A DNA stretch of 34,421 nucleotides from Flavobacteriaceae bacterium (GTDB taxonomy: Bacteria; Bacteroidota; Bacteroidia; Flavobacteriales; Flavobacteriaceae): assembly GCA_003533785.1 (NCBI GenBank), contig DQCR01000040.1, forward strand, positions 13,001 to 47,421. Reading direction: 5' to 3'. The translations under genes were made by a program, and so were the position numbers. Under the pieces are notes generated by a model. The model made no database searches and was not told where the DNA came from. It saw only the letters and a list, made by a program, of their open reading frames with translations. Positions 1 to 7,552 of the stretch are shown here, piece by piece; within the stretch, counting starts at the first letter, position 1; every line of letters starts with the position of its first letter.

Positions 1-473
1 CTCCTGAGATTATTGAAATAGTGGAAGACGAGGAAGAAGTAGAAGAAACCGTTATAGAATCTACTGAAACAGATCAGGAAGAAATTATTGAAGAAGTGGA
101 AGTGATGGACGATATGTTGGATGAAGTTCCTTTTGCTGTTATTGAAGAAGTACCTACGTTTCCTGGCTGTGAAAAATTAGCCAAAAGTGAACGTCGACAG
201 TGTTTTCAAGATCGGATGGATCGGCATGTTCGACGAACATTTCGCTATCCCGAAATTGCCCAAGAAATGGGAATACAGGGAAGGGTTTATGTGAGTTTTG
301 TAATTGATGAAAATGGAAATATTACAAAAATACAAGTCCGCGGACCGGACAAGAACCTAGAGGGAGAAGCTCGACGTATCATAGAAAAGCTTCCCAAAAT
401 GGTTCCAGGTCGGCAACGAGGACGTCCTGTTCGCGTTCCATTTAGTTACCCAATAACTTTTCGATTGCAATAA
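1..473 (+). CDS. TonB-family protein, C-terminal part (5' end outside window)
   Basis: This is the C-terminal portion of an energy-transducing TonB-like protein. The reading frame is open to the left edge, so the true start and the N-terminal membrane anchor lie outside; a GTG at 21 is just a Val codon of the linker. A very acidic Glu-rich stretch (about the first 45 visible residues) is followed by a flavobacterial-type segment containing VPTFPGCE and a second Cys, then the TonB C-terminal fold: YPEIAQEMGIQGRVYVSFVIDE, a GNIT turn, and a final PITFRLQ strand. TonB C-terminal domains contact the TonB box of outer-membrane receptors and pass on proton-motive energy; many Bacteroidota genomes carry several paralogues, so the partner receptor cannot be named. 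The domain call is firm and the specific role is not. A hairpin terminator follows directly. Confidence 0.88.
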   Translation, partial: PEIIEIVEDEEEVEETVIESTETDQEEIIEEVEVMDDMLDEVPFAVIEEVPTFPGCEKLAKSERRQCFQDRMDRHVRRTFRYPEIAQEMGIQGRVYVSFVIDENGNITKIQVRGPDKNLEGEARRIIEKLPKMVPGRQRGRPVRVPFSYPITFRLQ

Positions 474-483
474 ATAGGAAAAT

Positions 484-512
484 AAATCCGAAACTAGTTT
501 TCGGATTTTTTT
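484..512 (+). terminator. Rho-independent terminator after the TonB-family gene
   Basis: A 10-bp stem (484-493 paired with 499-508, core AATCCGAAA/TTTCGGATT) with a 5-base loop is followed by a short run of T (to 512). It lies 10 bases behind the stop codon and just before the ctaB -7 element. Confidence 0.85.
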
Positions 513-517
513 GTCAT

Positions 518-525
518 TATCTTTG
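518..525 (+). promoter_or_regulatory. Candidate -7 element for ctaB
   Basis: TATCTTTG matches the Bacteroidota -7 consensus TAnnTTTG and ends 16 bases before the ATG at 542. No good TTG -33 element is seen at the usual spacing; that position falls inside the preceding terminator hairpin. Confidence 0.5.
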
Positions 526-541
526 CGCACTAAGTGTGACG

Positions 542-1447
542 ATGAAGACTGGAACAGACACCCCAATAATAGTTGCCAAAGTAGGTCTTTGGAGCGATTT
601 GGCTCAATTGACCAAGATGCGTTTGGCATTTAGTGTCGTTTTTTCATCTTTTGCTGGCTATTTATTGGCAGCGACGTCCATTAGTTGGCCAATTCTAGTA
701 TATCTTCTTATTGGAGGATTTGCACTCGTAGGTGCTTCCAATGCCTACAATCAAATCATTGAAACCGATTTGGATGCCTTGATGCAGCGAACACGGAACC
801 GCCCTTTGCCCTCGGGGCGGATGTCAAAAATGCAGGCTTTTTGGATGGCCACTCTTTTTGCCGTTTTAGGACTTTATTCCTTGTTTTTAATTAATTCAAA
901 AACCGCCTTTTTTGGAGGCTTATCCTTGTTGATTTATGTTGCGGTATACACGCCTCTAAAAACAAAAACACCCCTGGCTGTTTTTGTTGGGGCCTTTCCA
1001 GGGGCCATACCCTTTATGTTGGGGTGGGTGGCGGCTACTGGACGTTTTGGAATTGAGCCAGGTATTTTATTTATGGTTCAGTTTTTTTGGCAGTTTCCCC
1101 ATTTTTGGGCAATCGGTTGGCAGCTAGACACCGATTATCAAAAGGCAGGCTTTCGCATGCTTCCCTCAGGCAAGCCCGATCGTGTAACGGCTTTCCAAAT
1201 AGTGTTCTACACCTTATGGACCCTTTTGATTTCCCTGATGCCATATACTCATTACACAGGTGCCTTACAGTTGAGTGGAACAGGAGCATTGGCGATTCTA
1301 ATTAGCGGCCTTGGCTTGTTGTATTTCGCACTGCGTCTTATGCAGCAGAGAACAGCAGCCGCTGCTCGAATTTTGACTTTTGCCAGCATTGGTTATATCA
1401 CGCTGGTTCAATTAATATATGTCTTTGATAAATTTTTGATGCAATAA
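542..1447 (+). CDS. ctaB: Protoheme IX farnesyltransferase (heme O synthase) CtaB
   Basis: A UbiA-superfamily membrane prenyltransferase that adds a farnesyl group to heme b to give heme O, the precursor of heme A for cytochrome oxidase. The protein is almost entirely hydrophobic helices. It has the first Asp-rich prenyl-diphosphate motif as NQIIETDLDALMQRTRNRPL (about residues 70-89) and the second conserved loop DTDYQKAGFRMLP typical of CtaB/Cox10. The size (301 residues) is normal. I prefer ATG 542 over the in-frame GTG at 536, two codons earlier, because of the upstream -7 element at 518-525. It is the first gene of the oxidase block; the next gene starts 3 bases after the stop, so they are very likely cotranscribed. 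Confidence 0.95.
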   Translation: MKTGTDTPIIVAKVGLWSDLAQLTKMRLAFSVVFSSFAGYLLAATSISWPILVYLLIGGFALVGASNAYNQIIETDLDALMQRTRNRPLPSGRMSKMQAFWMATLFAVLGLYSLFLINSKTAFFGGLSLLIYVAVYTPLKTKTPLAVFVGAFPGAIPFMLGWVAATGRFGIEPGILFMVQFFWQFPHFWAIGWQLDTDYQKAGFRMLPSGKPDRVTAFQIVFYTLWTLLISLMPYTHYTGALQLSGTGALAILISGLGLLYFALRLMQQRTAAAARILTFASIGYITLVQLIYVFDKFLMQ

Positions 1448-1450
1448 ACG

Positions 1451-2017
1451 ATGATGACCGATTTACAAAATAGAAGAACCAAGAAAATGATGCTTTGGTT
1501 TGGGATGATCAGTATGGCAATGACCTTTGCGGGACTTACTAGTGCTTATGTAGTTAGTAGTACGCGTGCGGATTGGCTAACAAATTTTTCAATTCCAATT
1601 CCTTTCTATTACAGCACGCTTCTCATTCTCTTGAGCAGTGGGAGTTTTTTTTGGACCGAACGAGCGGTAAAAAATAATCAGTTGTCTCAGGCAAAAAGAG
1701 GAGCCTGGTTAACACTCCTATTGGCAGGAGGATTTATTATTACCCAGTTTGAAGGCTTCAATGCCATCATTCAACAAGGCTACTATTTTACTGGAGCTGA
1801 AAGTTCCATTACAACTTCTTTTCTCTACGTGCTTGTTTTGCTTCATTTGGCTCACTTGACAGGAGGAATTATTGTGTTATTAATTGTATTATTTCAGCTC
1901 TACAGAGGAGCCTACACGGCTGAAAAGAGCTTGGGAATTGAGCTTGCGGTTTTATTCTGGCACTTTCTCGATTTTTTGTGGTTGTATTTATTTTGTTTTG
2001 TCTTATTCTACCGCTAA
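1451..2017 (+). CDS. Cytochrome c oxidase subunit III family protein (short form)
   Basis: A 188-residue integral membrane protein with about five hydrophobic helices and the COX3 C-terminal signature WHFLDFLWLYLF. Other COX3-like positions are an FEGF segment after helix 3 and HLAHLTGGI in helix 4. The length suits the five-helix bacterial COX3 form that lacks the first two helices of the seven-helix protein. Subunit III flanks the catalytic subunit I and stabilises proton uptake. The gene sits 3 bases behind ctaB and 28 bases before a second COX3-like gene. Two successive ATG codons are possible at 1451 and 1454; I use the first. It could alternatively belong to a quinol oxidase, but the SCO and CtaB neighbours favour a copper-A cytochrome c oxidase. 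Confidence 0.9.
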   Translation: MMTDLQNRRTKKMMLWFGMISMAMTFAGLTSAYVVSSTRADWLTNFSIPIPFYYSTLLILLSSGSFFWTERAVKNNQLSQAKRGAWLTLLLAGGFIITQFEGFNAIIQQGYYFTGAESSITTSFLYVLVLLHLAHLTGGIIVLLIVLFQLYRGAYTAEKSLGIELAVLFWHFLDFLWLYLFCFVLFYR

Positions 2018-2045
2018 CTTTGTATCCAACTAAATTGAGTGACTT

Positions 2046-3014
2046 ATGGATGTAGCTGCTGCTGAAACTAACGTTTGGGGCGGAGGTAATAAACCCTTAA
2101 ACGCGAGTTATGGAAAATTAATGATGTGGTTTTTCATCGTATCCGATGCGTTAACTTTTTCAGGATTCTTAGTAGCCTATGGCTTTTCAAGATTTAAAAA
2201 TATTGATTCTTGGCCCATCGCCGACGAGGTATTTACGCACTTTCCATTTCTTCATGGGATAGATGCTCCCATGTATTACGTAGCTTTAATGACCTTTATA
2301 TTGATTTTTTCTTCGGTAACTATGGTGTTGGCTGTTGATGCTGGTCATCATATGCAGAAGGGAAAAGTTGTTTTTTATATGTTTCTTACCATTATTGGAG
2401 GGGCTGTTTTCGTTGGTTCTCAAGCATGGGAATGGAAAAACTTTATCAAAGGAGAATACGGAGCGGTCGAAACCAAAGGAGGCCAGATACTTCAGTTTGT
2501 TAACGCAGACTCTGGCAAAAGGGTTGCTCTAGAGGCCTTTGCTTCTTCCATAGAAACCCCCCGAGCGAACCACCAAACCAGCAACGGAGTTTGGTTTGTT
2601 GGCGAAGGTTCATTACCAACCTATAGTGTGGCCGAAGTGCAAGAGGGTTTTACCCAAGATGAAAACCTTGTTGTTCGCATTCAAAAACTTAATGCAGAGG
2701 GAGAAAAGACAGTGCTCAGTCGCGAGGCTTCACTTGATAAAATGAATCAAGTTGTTGGAGTAGTTGAAGGAGCCAATCTCATTCACAACGAGTACGGAAA
2801 CCGCCTGTTTGCTGATTTCTTTTTCTTTATAACGGGCTTTCATGGGTTTCACGTTTTCTCGGGTGTGATTATCAATATCATCATTTTCCTAAATGTAATT
2901 ATGGGTACCTATGAGCGAAGAGGACATTATGAAATGGTAGAAAAAGTAGGTCTTTATTGGCACTTTGTAGACTTGGTATGGGTATTTGTATTCACTTTTT
3001 TCTACCTCGTATAA
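2046..3014 (+). CDS. Cytochrome c oxidase subunit III with large extramembrane insertion
   Basis: A 322-residue COX3-family protein. The N-terminal part has YGKLMMWFFIVSDALTFSGF and the C-terminal part carries FFFFITGFHGFHVFSG and WHFVDLVWVFVF, both classic COX3 motifs. Between the helix ending near residue 135 (QAWEWKNF) and the conserved Glu/His-rich re-entry near residue 250 lies a hydrophilic insertion of about 110 residues with no membrane segment; the core family has only a short loop there. It is the larger of two neighbouring COX3 paralogues, which together probably serve one oxidase. Subunits I and II are not in the window. The next gene starts 15 bases downstream. Confidence 0.92.
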   Translation: MDVAAAETNVWGGGNKPLNASYGKLMMWFFIVSDALTFSGFLVAYGFSRFKNIDSWPIADEVFTHFPFLHGIDAPMYYVALMTFILIFSSVTMVLAVDAGHHMQKGKVVFYMFLTIIGGAVFVGSQAWEWKNFIKGEYGAVETKGGQILQFVNADSGKRVALEAFASSIETPRANHQTSNGVWFVGEGSLPTYSVAEVQEGFTQDENLVVRIQKLNAEGEKTVLSREASLDKMNQVVGVVEGANLIHNEYGNRLFADFFFFITGFHGFHVFSGVIINIIIFLNVIMGTYERRGHYEMVEKVGLYWHFVDLVWVFVFTFFYLV

Positions 3015-3029
3015 AACTAATCAGAACGC

Positions 3030-3413
3030 ATGGCACAAGAAGCACACAAACTAGCAATATTTAGAGGGTTATTAAAGTTTAGATCGAACCAACAAAAAAT
3101 TTGGGGGGTTCTGATTTTTTTATCCATAGTAACTACCGTTGAGGTGGTGCTTGGGATCATCAAACCCGCTCCATTGAACACAATGTTTTTGAGAATGAAA
3201 CTTCTCAATTGGATTTTTATCATATTGACCTTGGTCAAGGCCTACTATATCGCTTGGGATTTCATGCATATTCGTGATGAGAAAAGTAATTTGAAAAGTG
3301 CGATAGTGCTCCCACTGATTATCCTTATTCCTTATTTGGTTTTTATTTTATTGGTAGAGGCAGATTACATCTTTGATGTCATGCGAGACGGCTTTGTGAG
3401 CTGGAACTTTTAA
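3030..3413 (+). CDS. Cytochrome c oxidase subunit IV family protein (prokaryotic COX4)
   Basis: A 127-residue protein with three predicted membrane helices (about residues 26-46, 54-75 and 87-110) and the pattern LVKAYYIAWDFMHIRDE, typical of the prokaryotic COX4/CyoD-like superfamily. These small subunits support assembly and stability of the heme-copper oxidase rather than catalysis. The position directly after the two COX3 genes matches flavobacterial oxidase operons. A weak hairpin with a short T-run follows, so transcription may partly stop here before the assembly-factor genes. Confidence 0.88.
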   Translation: MAQEAHKLAIFRGLLKFRSNQQKIWGVLIFLSIVTTVEVVLGIIKPAPLNTMFLRMKLLNWIFIILTLVKAYYIAWDFMHIRDEKSNLKSAIVLPLIILIPYLVFILLVEADYIFDVMRDGFVSWNF

Positions 3414-3418
3414 CTTAG

Positions 3419-3440
3419 AAGCGGTATAATTCCGCTTTTT
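3419..3440 (+). terminator. Weak hairpin with T-run between COX4 and the assembly genes
   Basis: A 6-bp stem AAGCGG/CCGCTT (3419-3424 with 3432-3437), a 7-base loop and a short T tail. The stem is short, so this is more likely an attenuating or partial terminator than a strong one. Confidence 0.45.
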
Positions 3441-3453
3441 GTATCAATAGGCT

Positions 3454-4116
3454 ATGAATAAAGAAATACAAAAATTCCTCGTTTTAGGAGTCCTATTCGT
3501 ATTTCCCGTATTGATTTATTTGTTTTTTGCTTCAGGGAAAAACAACTTTTCTACCCTTCCCATTCTTTCAGAGTCGGTGGCTGAGATCACTGATTGGAAC
3601 ACAGCACGAGACGATTCCATTCAATTAAAAAACAAAATTACAATCCTCGGTTTTTGGGGACGTGATACAGATCAGAAAAAAGGAGATGCTCTGAATTTAA
3701 ATCAAAAGATATATAAGCGCTTTTATGAATTCAATGATTTTCAGTTTGTTATGGTTCTCGAAGAGGGGCAACAACAAAAGGTGGCTAACTTACAAAATGA
3801 ATTAACCGAAGGTGTCGGAACAGACCTAATTAAATGGAACTTTATCTTTGGAGATTCCCTTCAGATAAGGGAATTTTTTGGCAGCCTCAAAACCCCTCTC
3901 AAACTCACCGAAGAATTGAGTCGCCCAGAGGTGTTTATTATAGATAAAGAAATAAATCTTCGTGGGCGCGATGATGATGAAGATGAAACGATCCTCTATG
4001 GTTTTAATGCCCAATCCGTTGCGGAAATAAACAATAAAATGGTAGACGATGTAAAAGTGATTCTGGCAGAATACCGCAGGGCTTTGAAGAAGTACAATAA
4101 AACCAGTGACAAATGA
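3454..4116 (+). CDS. SCO/thioredoxin-fold-like membrane-anchored protein lacking Cys and His
   Basis: I do not recognise a named family. The 220-residue protein has one N-terminal membrane anchor (about residues 8-27), then a soluble domain facing the periplasm. Its secondary-structure pattern can be matched by eye to the next gene: ITILGFWGRDTDQKKGDALN sits where SCO proteins have the strand and the CxxxC loop, and RPEVFIIDKEINLRG sits where SCO has the conserved His region and the xLIDKEG strand. The protein has no Cys and no His at all, so it cannot bind copper as SCO does. Its stop overlaps the start of the canonical SCO gene by 4 bases (ATGA), which implies coupled synthesis. A structural partner or regulator of SCO is my inference. 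Confidence 0.6.
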   Translation: MNKEIQKFLVLGVLFVFPVLIYLFFASGKNNFSTLPILSESVAEITDWNTARDDSIQLKNKITILGFWGRDTDQKKGDALNLNQKIYKRFYEFNDFQFVMVLEEGQQQKVANLQNELTEGVGTDLIKWNFIFGDSLQIREFFGSLKTPLKLTEELSRPEVFIIDKEINLRGRDDDEDETILYGFNAQSVAEINNKMVDDVKVILAEYRRALKKYNKTSDK

Positions 4117-4811
4117 AAACTTATCAATCCATCGGCTTGGTTTTGGTGGTGGTGATTTTTGCCGTTATAACTTTTCCCACACTCCTAAGTCGCATTCAGG
4201 AGGGTAAAATCTTGGAAGACAATCGATCAACTGCTGCAACCCCATTATCCTACATCATTTTGGATGGCAAAGCTCGTAAAGTGCCCGATTTTTTAATGCG
4301 CAATCAGGACAGCCTCTATATAAGTAATGAGGATTTCTTAGGCAAAGTATACGTGGTTGAATTTTTTTTTACTCGTTGCCCAAGTATTTGTCCTCTAATG
4401 AATCAGAATATGAAACGCTTGGATGCTTTGTTTGGTCGCCGCAACGATTTTGGAATCGCTTCGTTCAGCATTGATCCCGAACATGACACGCCTTCTGTTT
4501 TGAAACAATATGCGTCTCTATATGAAGTTGAATCACCCCATTGGCATTTCTTAACAGGGGAGAAGCCCACTATTTTTGAGCTTGCCAACACAGGATTTAA
4601 TATCTTTGCAAGTATCAATCCTAGTGTTGCAGGAGGCTTTGAGCATCAAGGGTATTTTGCCTTGATTGATAAAGAAGGATTTATTCGTTCTCGCCTAGAC
4701 GCTTATGGCAATCCAATTGTATATTATTTGGGGATTGATCAAGAATCTTCGTTAGAGATGTCCGGAACGGAGATGTTGTTGGAAGATGTAGAAAAATTGC
4801 TAAAAGAATAA
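4113..4811 (+). CDS. SCO1/SenC-family copper chaperone
   Basis: A 232-residue SCO protein that delivers copper to the CuA site of oxidase subunit II and has a thioredoxin fold. It has an N-terminal membrane anchor (about residues 7-26), then VEFFFTRCPSICPLM with the copper-binding CxxxC at C89 and C93, the conserved DPEHDTP segment, and the third ligand H178 in GGFEHQGYFALIDKEG. All three copper ligands are therefore present. It overlaps the upstream Cys-less SCO-like gene by ATGA and is followed after 3 bases by the DUF420 gene. The family assignment is secure; the copper-delivery role follows from the family and from the oxidase context. Confidence 0.93.
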   Translation: MKTYQSIGLVLVVVIFAVITFPTLLSRIQEGKILEDNRSTAATPLSYIILDGKARKVPDFLMRNQDSLYISNEDFLGKVYVVEFFFTRCPSICPLMNQNMKRLDALFGRRNDFGIASFSIDPEHDTPSVLKQYASLYEVESPHWHFLTGEKPTIFELANTGFNIFASINPSVAGGFEHQGYFALIDKEGFIRSRLDAYGNPIVYYLGIDQESSLEMSGTEMLLEDVEKLLKE

Positions 4812-4814
4812 ACC

Positions 4815-5336
4815 ATGGCAGAAGAAAAATTAAAATACAAGACGTTAATTATTGCCGTATCAGTTATTGTTCCGTTGTTGGTGGCCCTTTTGTTTGGTGT
4901 CCGTGTTCCCAATGTAGCGCCTTTGACAATATTACCTCCTATATATGCAACAATTAACGGGATCACTGCTGTATTATTATTGTTTGCCTATTGGGCGATT
5001 CGAAACCAGAAAAGAGCTCTACACGAGACTTTGATGAAAACGTCAATCTTCCTCTCTCTCCTTTTTTTGGTGATGTATGTTGCTTACCATATGACTTCAG
5101 ATTCCACCCCTTATGGCGGGGAAGGATTCATTCGATATGTCTATTTCTTTATTTTAATTACTCATATTACACTCTCTATTGGAATCATACCCATGGTTCT
5201 TGTCACTTATGTTCGTGCCATCTCCAAACACTTTGGCGCTCATAAGAAGATAGCGAGAATCACCTTCCCTATCTGGCTATATATTGCCGTAACTGGGGTT
5301 GTTGTATACTTAATGATAGCTCCCTATTATGCTTAA
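4815..5336 (+). CDS. DUF420 family membrane protein (CtaM/YozB-like)
   Basis: A 173-residue membrane protein with about five helices and DUF420 features: PPIYATINGITAVLLLFAYW, an RALHETLMKTS loop, YVAYHMTSD and a late ITHITLSIG helix with conserved His residues. The DUF420 protein CtaM of Staphylococcus aureus is needed for aa3-type oxidase function, so a role in heme A handling or oxidase maturation is plausible here; I infer this from family and context only. The conserved His residues could bind heme or metal. The gene lies 3 bases behind SCO, and its stop overlaps the next start by 8 bases. Confidence 0.88.
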   Translation: MAEEKLKYKTLIIAVSVIVPLLVALLFGVRVPNVAPLTILPPIYATINGITAVLLLFAYWAIRNQKRALHETLMKTSIFLSLLFLVMYVAYHMTSDSTPYGGEGFIRYVYFFILITHITLSIGIIPMVLVTYVRAISKHFGAHKKIARITFPIWLYIAVTGVVVYLMIAPYYA

Positions 5337-5544
5337 AAAAGAGATTCTTATCGTACTATTTGTTGCCTTTACATTTCCCGAGGCAGTAGAAGCGCAATGT
5401 TCTATGTGTCGTGCCGTTTTGGAATCAGAAGAAGGACAAAATACAGCCAAAGGAATCAATGATGGAATCGTGTATCTAATGGCTATACCCTATATTTTAG
5501 TATTTCTTGTGGGATGGAGAGTTTTTAAAATAATGAAAGAATAA
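5329..5544 (+). CDS. Small exported CxxC membrane protein, function unknown
   Basis: A 71-residue protein. An N-terminal signal-like segment (residues 1-23, ending AVEAQ) is followed at once by CSMCRAVLES, putting C24 and C27 at the probable mature N-terminus. After a short polar Gly-rich loop comes one membrane helix (about residues 47-66) and a positively charged tail. If the signal is cleaved, the CxxC pair sits outside the inner membrane next to the helix. I know similar unnamed small proteins beside DUF420 genes in flavobacteria, but not a proven function. Copper or heme thiol chemistry for the oxidase is the natural inference. The start overlaps the DUF420 stop (ATGCTTAA), which supports a real translated gene. 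Confidence 0.72.
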   Translation: MLKKEILIVLFVAFTFPEAVEAQCSMCRAVLESEEGQNTAKGINDGIVYLMAIPYILVFLVGWRVFKIMKE

Positions 5545-5598
5545 TTGTAATAACTGTAACAATTTCATTTAGAATCCCTCTTTTGTGGGTCAAAGTAT

Positions 5599-5606
5599 TA
5601 TTTTTG
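5599..5606 (+). promoter_or_regulatory. Candidate -7 element of the efflux operon
   Basis: TATTTTTG matches TAnnTTTG and ends 22 bases before the ATG of the ATPase gene. A TTTG lies 13 bases upstream (5582-5585), closer than the usual spacing, so the -33 element is uncertain. Confidence 0.45.
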
Positions 5607-5628
5607 TTTAACTTTTCAAGCCCAGTCC

Positions 5629-6330
5629 ATGATTAAAATCAATGACCTACACAAATCTTACAAGATGGGGAACTCTTCCCTGCATGTTCTTAAGGGAATT
5701 GATTTTGAAGTAGCAGAAGGCGAACTCGTAGCTATAATGGGATCTTCTGGTTCTGGAAAATCCACCTTACTTAATATTATTGGAATGCTGGATATTGCCA
5801 ATTCTGGAGTGTACGAGTTGGATGAAGTTCCCATTAAAGATTTAGATGAAACAAAAGCAGCTCAATACCGAAATAAATTTCTAGGTTTTGTATTTCAATC
5901 ATTTAATTTAATCAATTACAAATCAGCACTAGAAAACGTGGCACTTCCCCTATATTATCAAGGGATAAAACGCAAAGAACGTCAACAAAAATCGCTGGAT
6001 TATTTAGAAAAAGTAGGGCTTAAGGATTGGGCAACGCATCTGCCCAACGAACTATCAGGGGGTCAAAAACAACGTGTAGCCATTGCTCGAGCTCTAGCTT
6101 CACAACCGAAGGTGTTATTAGCCGATGAGCCCACAGGAGCGTTGGATACGACCACATCTTATGAAGTAATGGATTTGATTCAGAAGATCAATGAAGAAGG
6201 TAAAACGATATTGGTGGTCACTCATGAGCATGATATAGCCAAGATGTGTAAACGCATTGTGACCCTCAAAGACGGTGTCATTGTTCAGGATAAAAAAGTT
6301 AACCAAGAATTAGCTTCTAAGTATGTTTAG
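5629..6330 (+). CDS. ABC transporter ATP-binding protein, MacB/LolD type
   Basis: A 233-residue ATPase that powers a tripartite exporter. Walker A is GSSGSGKST (residues 38-46), the Q-loop is in FVFQSFNL (about 87-94), the ABC signature is ELSGGQKQRVAIARAL (141-156), Walker B is KVLLADEP (161-168) and the switch His is in VVTHEHD. The sequence style is that of the MacB/LolD/FtsE group, which serve mechanotransmission rather than channel transport. It is the first gene of a five-gene unit, and its stop overlaps the first permease start by 8 bases (ATGTTTAG). The ATPase is a separate chain, unlike E. coli MacB where it is fused to the permease. Confidence 0.95.
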   Translation: MIKINDLHKSYKMGNSSLHVLKGIDFEVAEGELVAIMGSSGSGKSTLLNIIGMLDIANSGVYELDEVPIKDLDETKAAQYRNKFLGFVFQSFNLINYKSALENVALPLYYQGIKRKERQQKSLDYLEKVGLKDWATHLPNELSGGQKQRVAIARALASQPKVLLADEPTGALDTTTSYEVMDLIQKINEEGKTILVVTHEHDIAKMCKRIVTLKDGVIVQDKKVNQELASKYV

Positions 6331-7552
6331 TAGAGATCGCTGGCAAGAAATTTTTGAAACCATTCGAAAAAATAAACTTCGAACGTTTTTATCTGGCTTC
6401 ACCGTAGCCCTTGGAATATTCATATTTGTTATGCTCTTCGGATTAGGCAACGGGTTGAAAAATTCATTTGCAGAGTTTTTCATGGATGAATCAACCAATG
6501 CATTGTTTCTCTACCCAGGTAAAACGACAAAAGCATACAAAGGCTTTAAAAAAGATCGTCGTATTGAATTCGATAATAGCGACTTGGCGGACATTAAGTT
6601 GAATTTCCCCTTTTATTTAGAGGATATTACGCCAAGAATATCAAGATCGGCTCAGGTAAAATATAAAAATGAGTCTGATAACTATTCAACGAGAGGCGTG
6701 TCACCAGCGCATCGAGAGACGGAAAATACCGTAATGATGAGTGGGCGTTTTCTTAACCATAGAGACCTAAAAGAACAAAGTAAGGTCGTTGTCATTGGTC
6801 GTTTAGTTGCTCAGGACCTCTTCAAAAATGAAAACCCGCTAGGGAAATTCTTGGACATAGGCTCTGTGATGTTTCGCGTGGTTGGAGTATTTCAAGACAG
6901 CGGAGGAGATCGAGAGGAACGAATTATTTATTTACCCTACACCACACGGCAACGAATCGAAAAAAACAATGATAAATTGGATCAAATTATTGTTACTTTT
7001 CCACCCCGTGTAGGGCATGTTGGTTCTTTAGCCTTTGAAAAGAAACTCCGTTTGTTTTTAAAGAAAAAGAAATCCATAGACCCCACAGATTCTGGAGGAA
7101 TTTTCATCAATAATGCAGCCGACAATTTCAAACGAAATCAACAATTTGCAAATGTCTTACAAATCATTGTCACCTTTGTTGGATTGGGAACACTGATTGC
7201 AGGTATCATTGGTATTTCAAATATCATGGTCTTTGTAGTCAAAGAAAGAACAAAAGAATTGGGAATTAGAAAAGCCTTAGGTGCCACTCCTCGTTCTGTT
7301 ATCCAGTTGATTCTTCAGGAGTCAATATTTATTACATTAATATCGGGTTATGCAGGGATGATTTTAGGGATCATACTGCTTAAGAATATTGGGGTGACCT
7401 TGGAGGATTTCTTTATAAAAAACCCCTACATAGATAATATTACTGCTTTTTGGGCCACTTTTATTTTAGTTGTCTTTGGTGCTATAGCAGGCTATATCCC
7501 CGCCAAACGAGCGGCACGAATCAAACCCATAATAGCGTTACGAGATGAGTAG
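6323..7552 (+). CDS. ABC transporter permease, MacB-like (first of two)
   Basis: A 409-residue permease with the MacB/FtsX layout: a membrane helix near residues 25-48, a large periplasmic domain (about 50-275), then three C-terminal helices with the FtsX motif VFVVKERTKELGIRKALGATP. The periplasmic part has the MacB-PCD style segment GRFLNHRDLKEQSKVVVIGRLVAQDLF. It overlaps both neighbours by 8 bases and pairs with the following gene, presumably as a heterodimer on the shared ATPase. The substrate cannot be read from sequence; MacAB-TolC relatives export peptides, macrolides or lipid-like compounds. Confidence 0.93.
   Translation: MFSRDRWQEIFETIRKNKLRTFLSGFTVALGIFIFVMLFGLGNGLKNSFAEFFMDESTNALFLYPGKTTKAYKGFKKDRRIEFDNSDLADIKLNFPFYLEDITPRISRSAQVKYKNESDNYSTRGVSPAHRETENTVMMSGRFLNHRDLKEQSKVVVIGRLVAQDLFKNENPLGKFLDIGSVMFRVVGVFQDSGGDREERIIYLPYTTRQRIEKNNDKLDQIIVTFPPRVGHVGSLAFEKKLRLFLKKKKSIDPTDSGGIFINNAADNFKRNQQFANVLQIIVTFVGLGTLIAGIIGISNIMVFVVKERTKELGIRKALGATPRSVIQLILQESIFITLISGYAGMILGIILLKNIGVTLEDFFIKNPYIDNITAFWATFILVVFGAIAGYIPAKRAARIKPIIALRDE

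Noticed and set aside
5543..5564. AATTGT/ACAATT hairpin after the small CxxC gene as a terminator
   Set aside because: Six A/T-rich pairs with a 10-base loop and no T-run; too weak to call.
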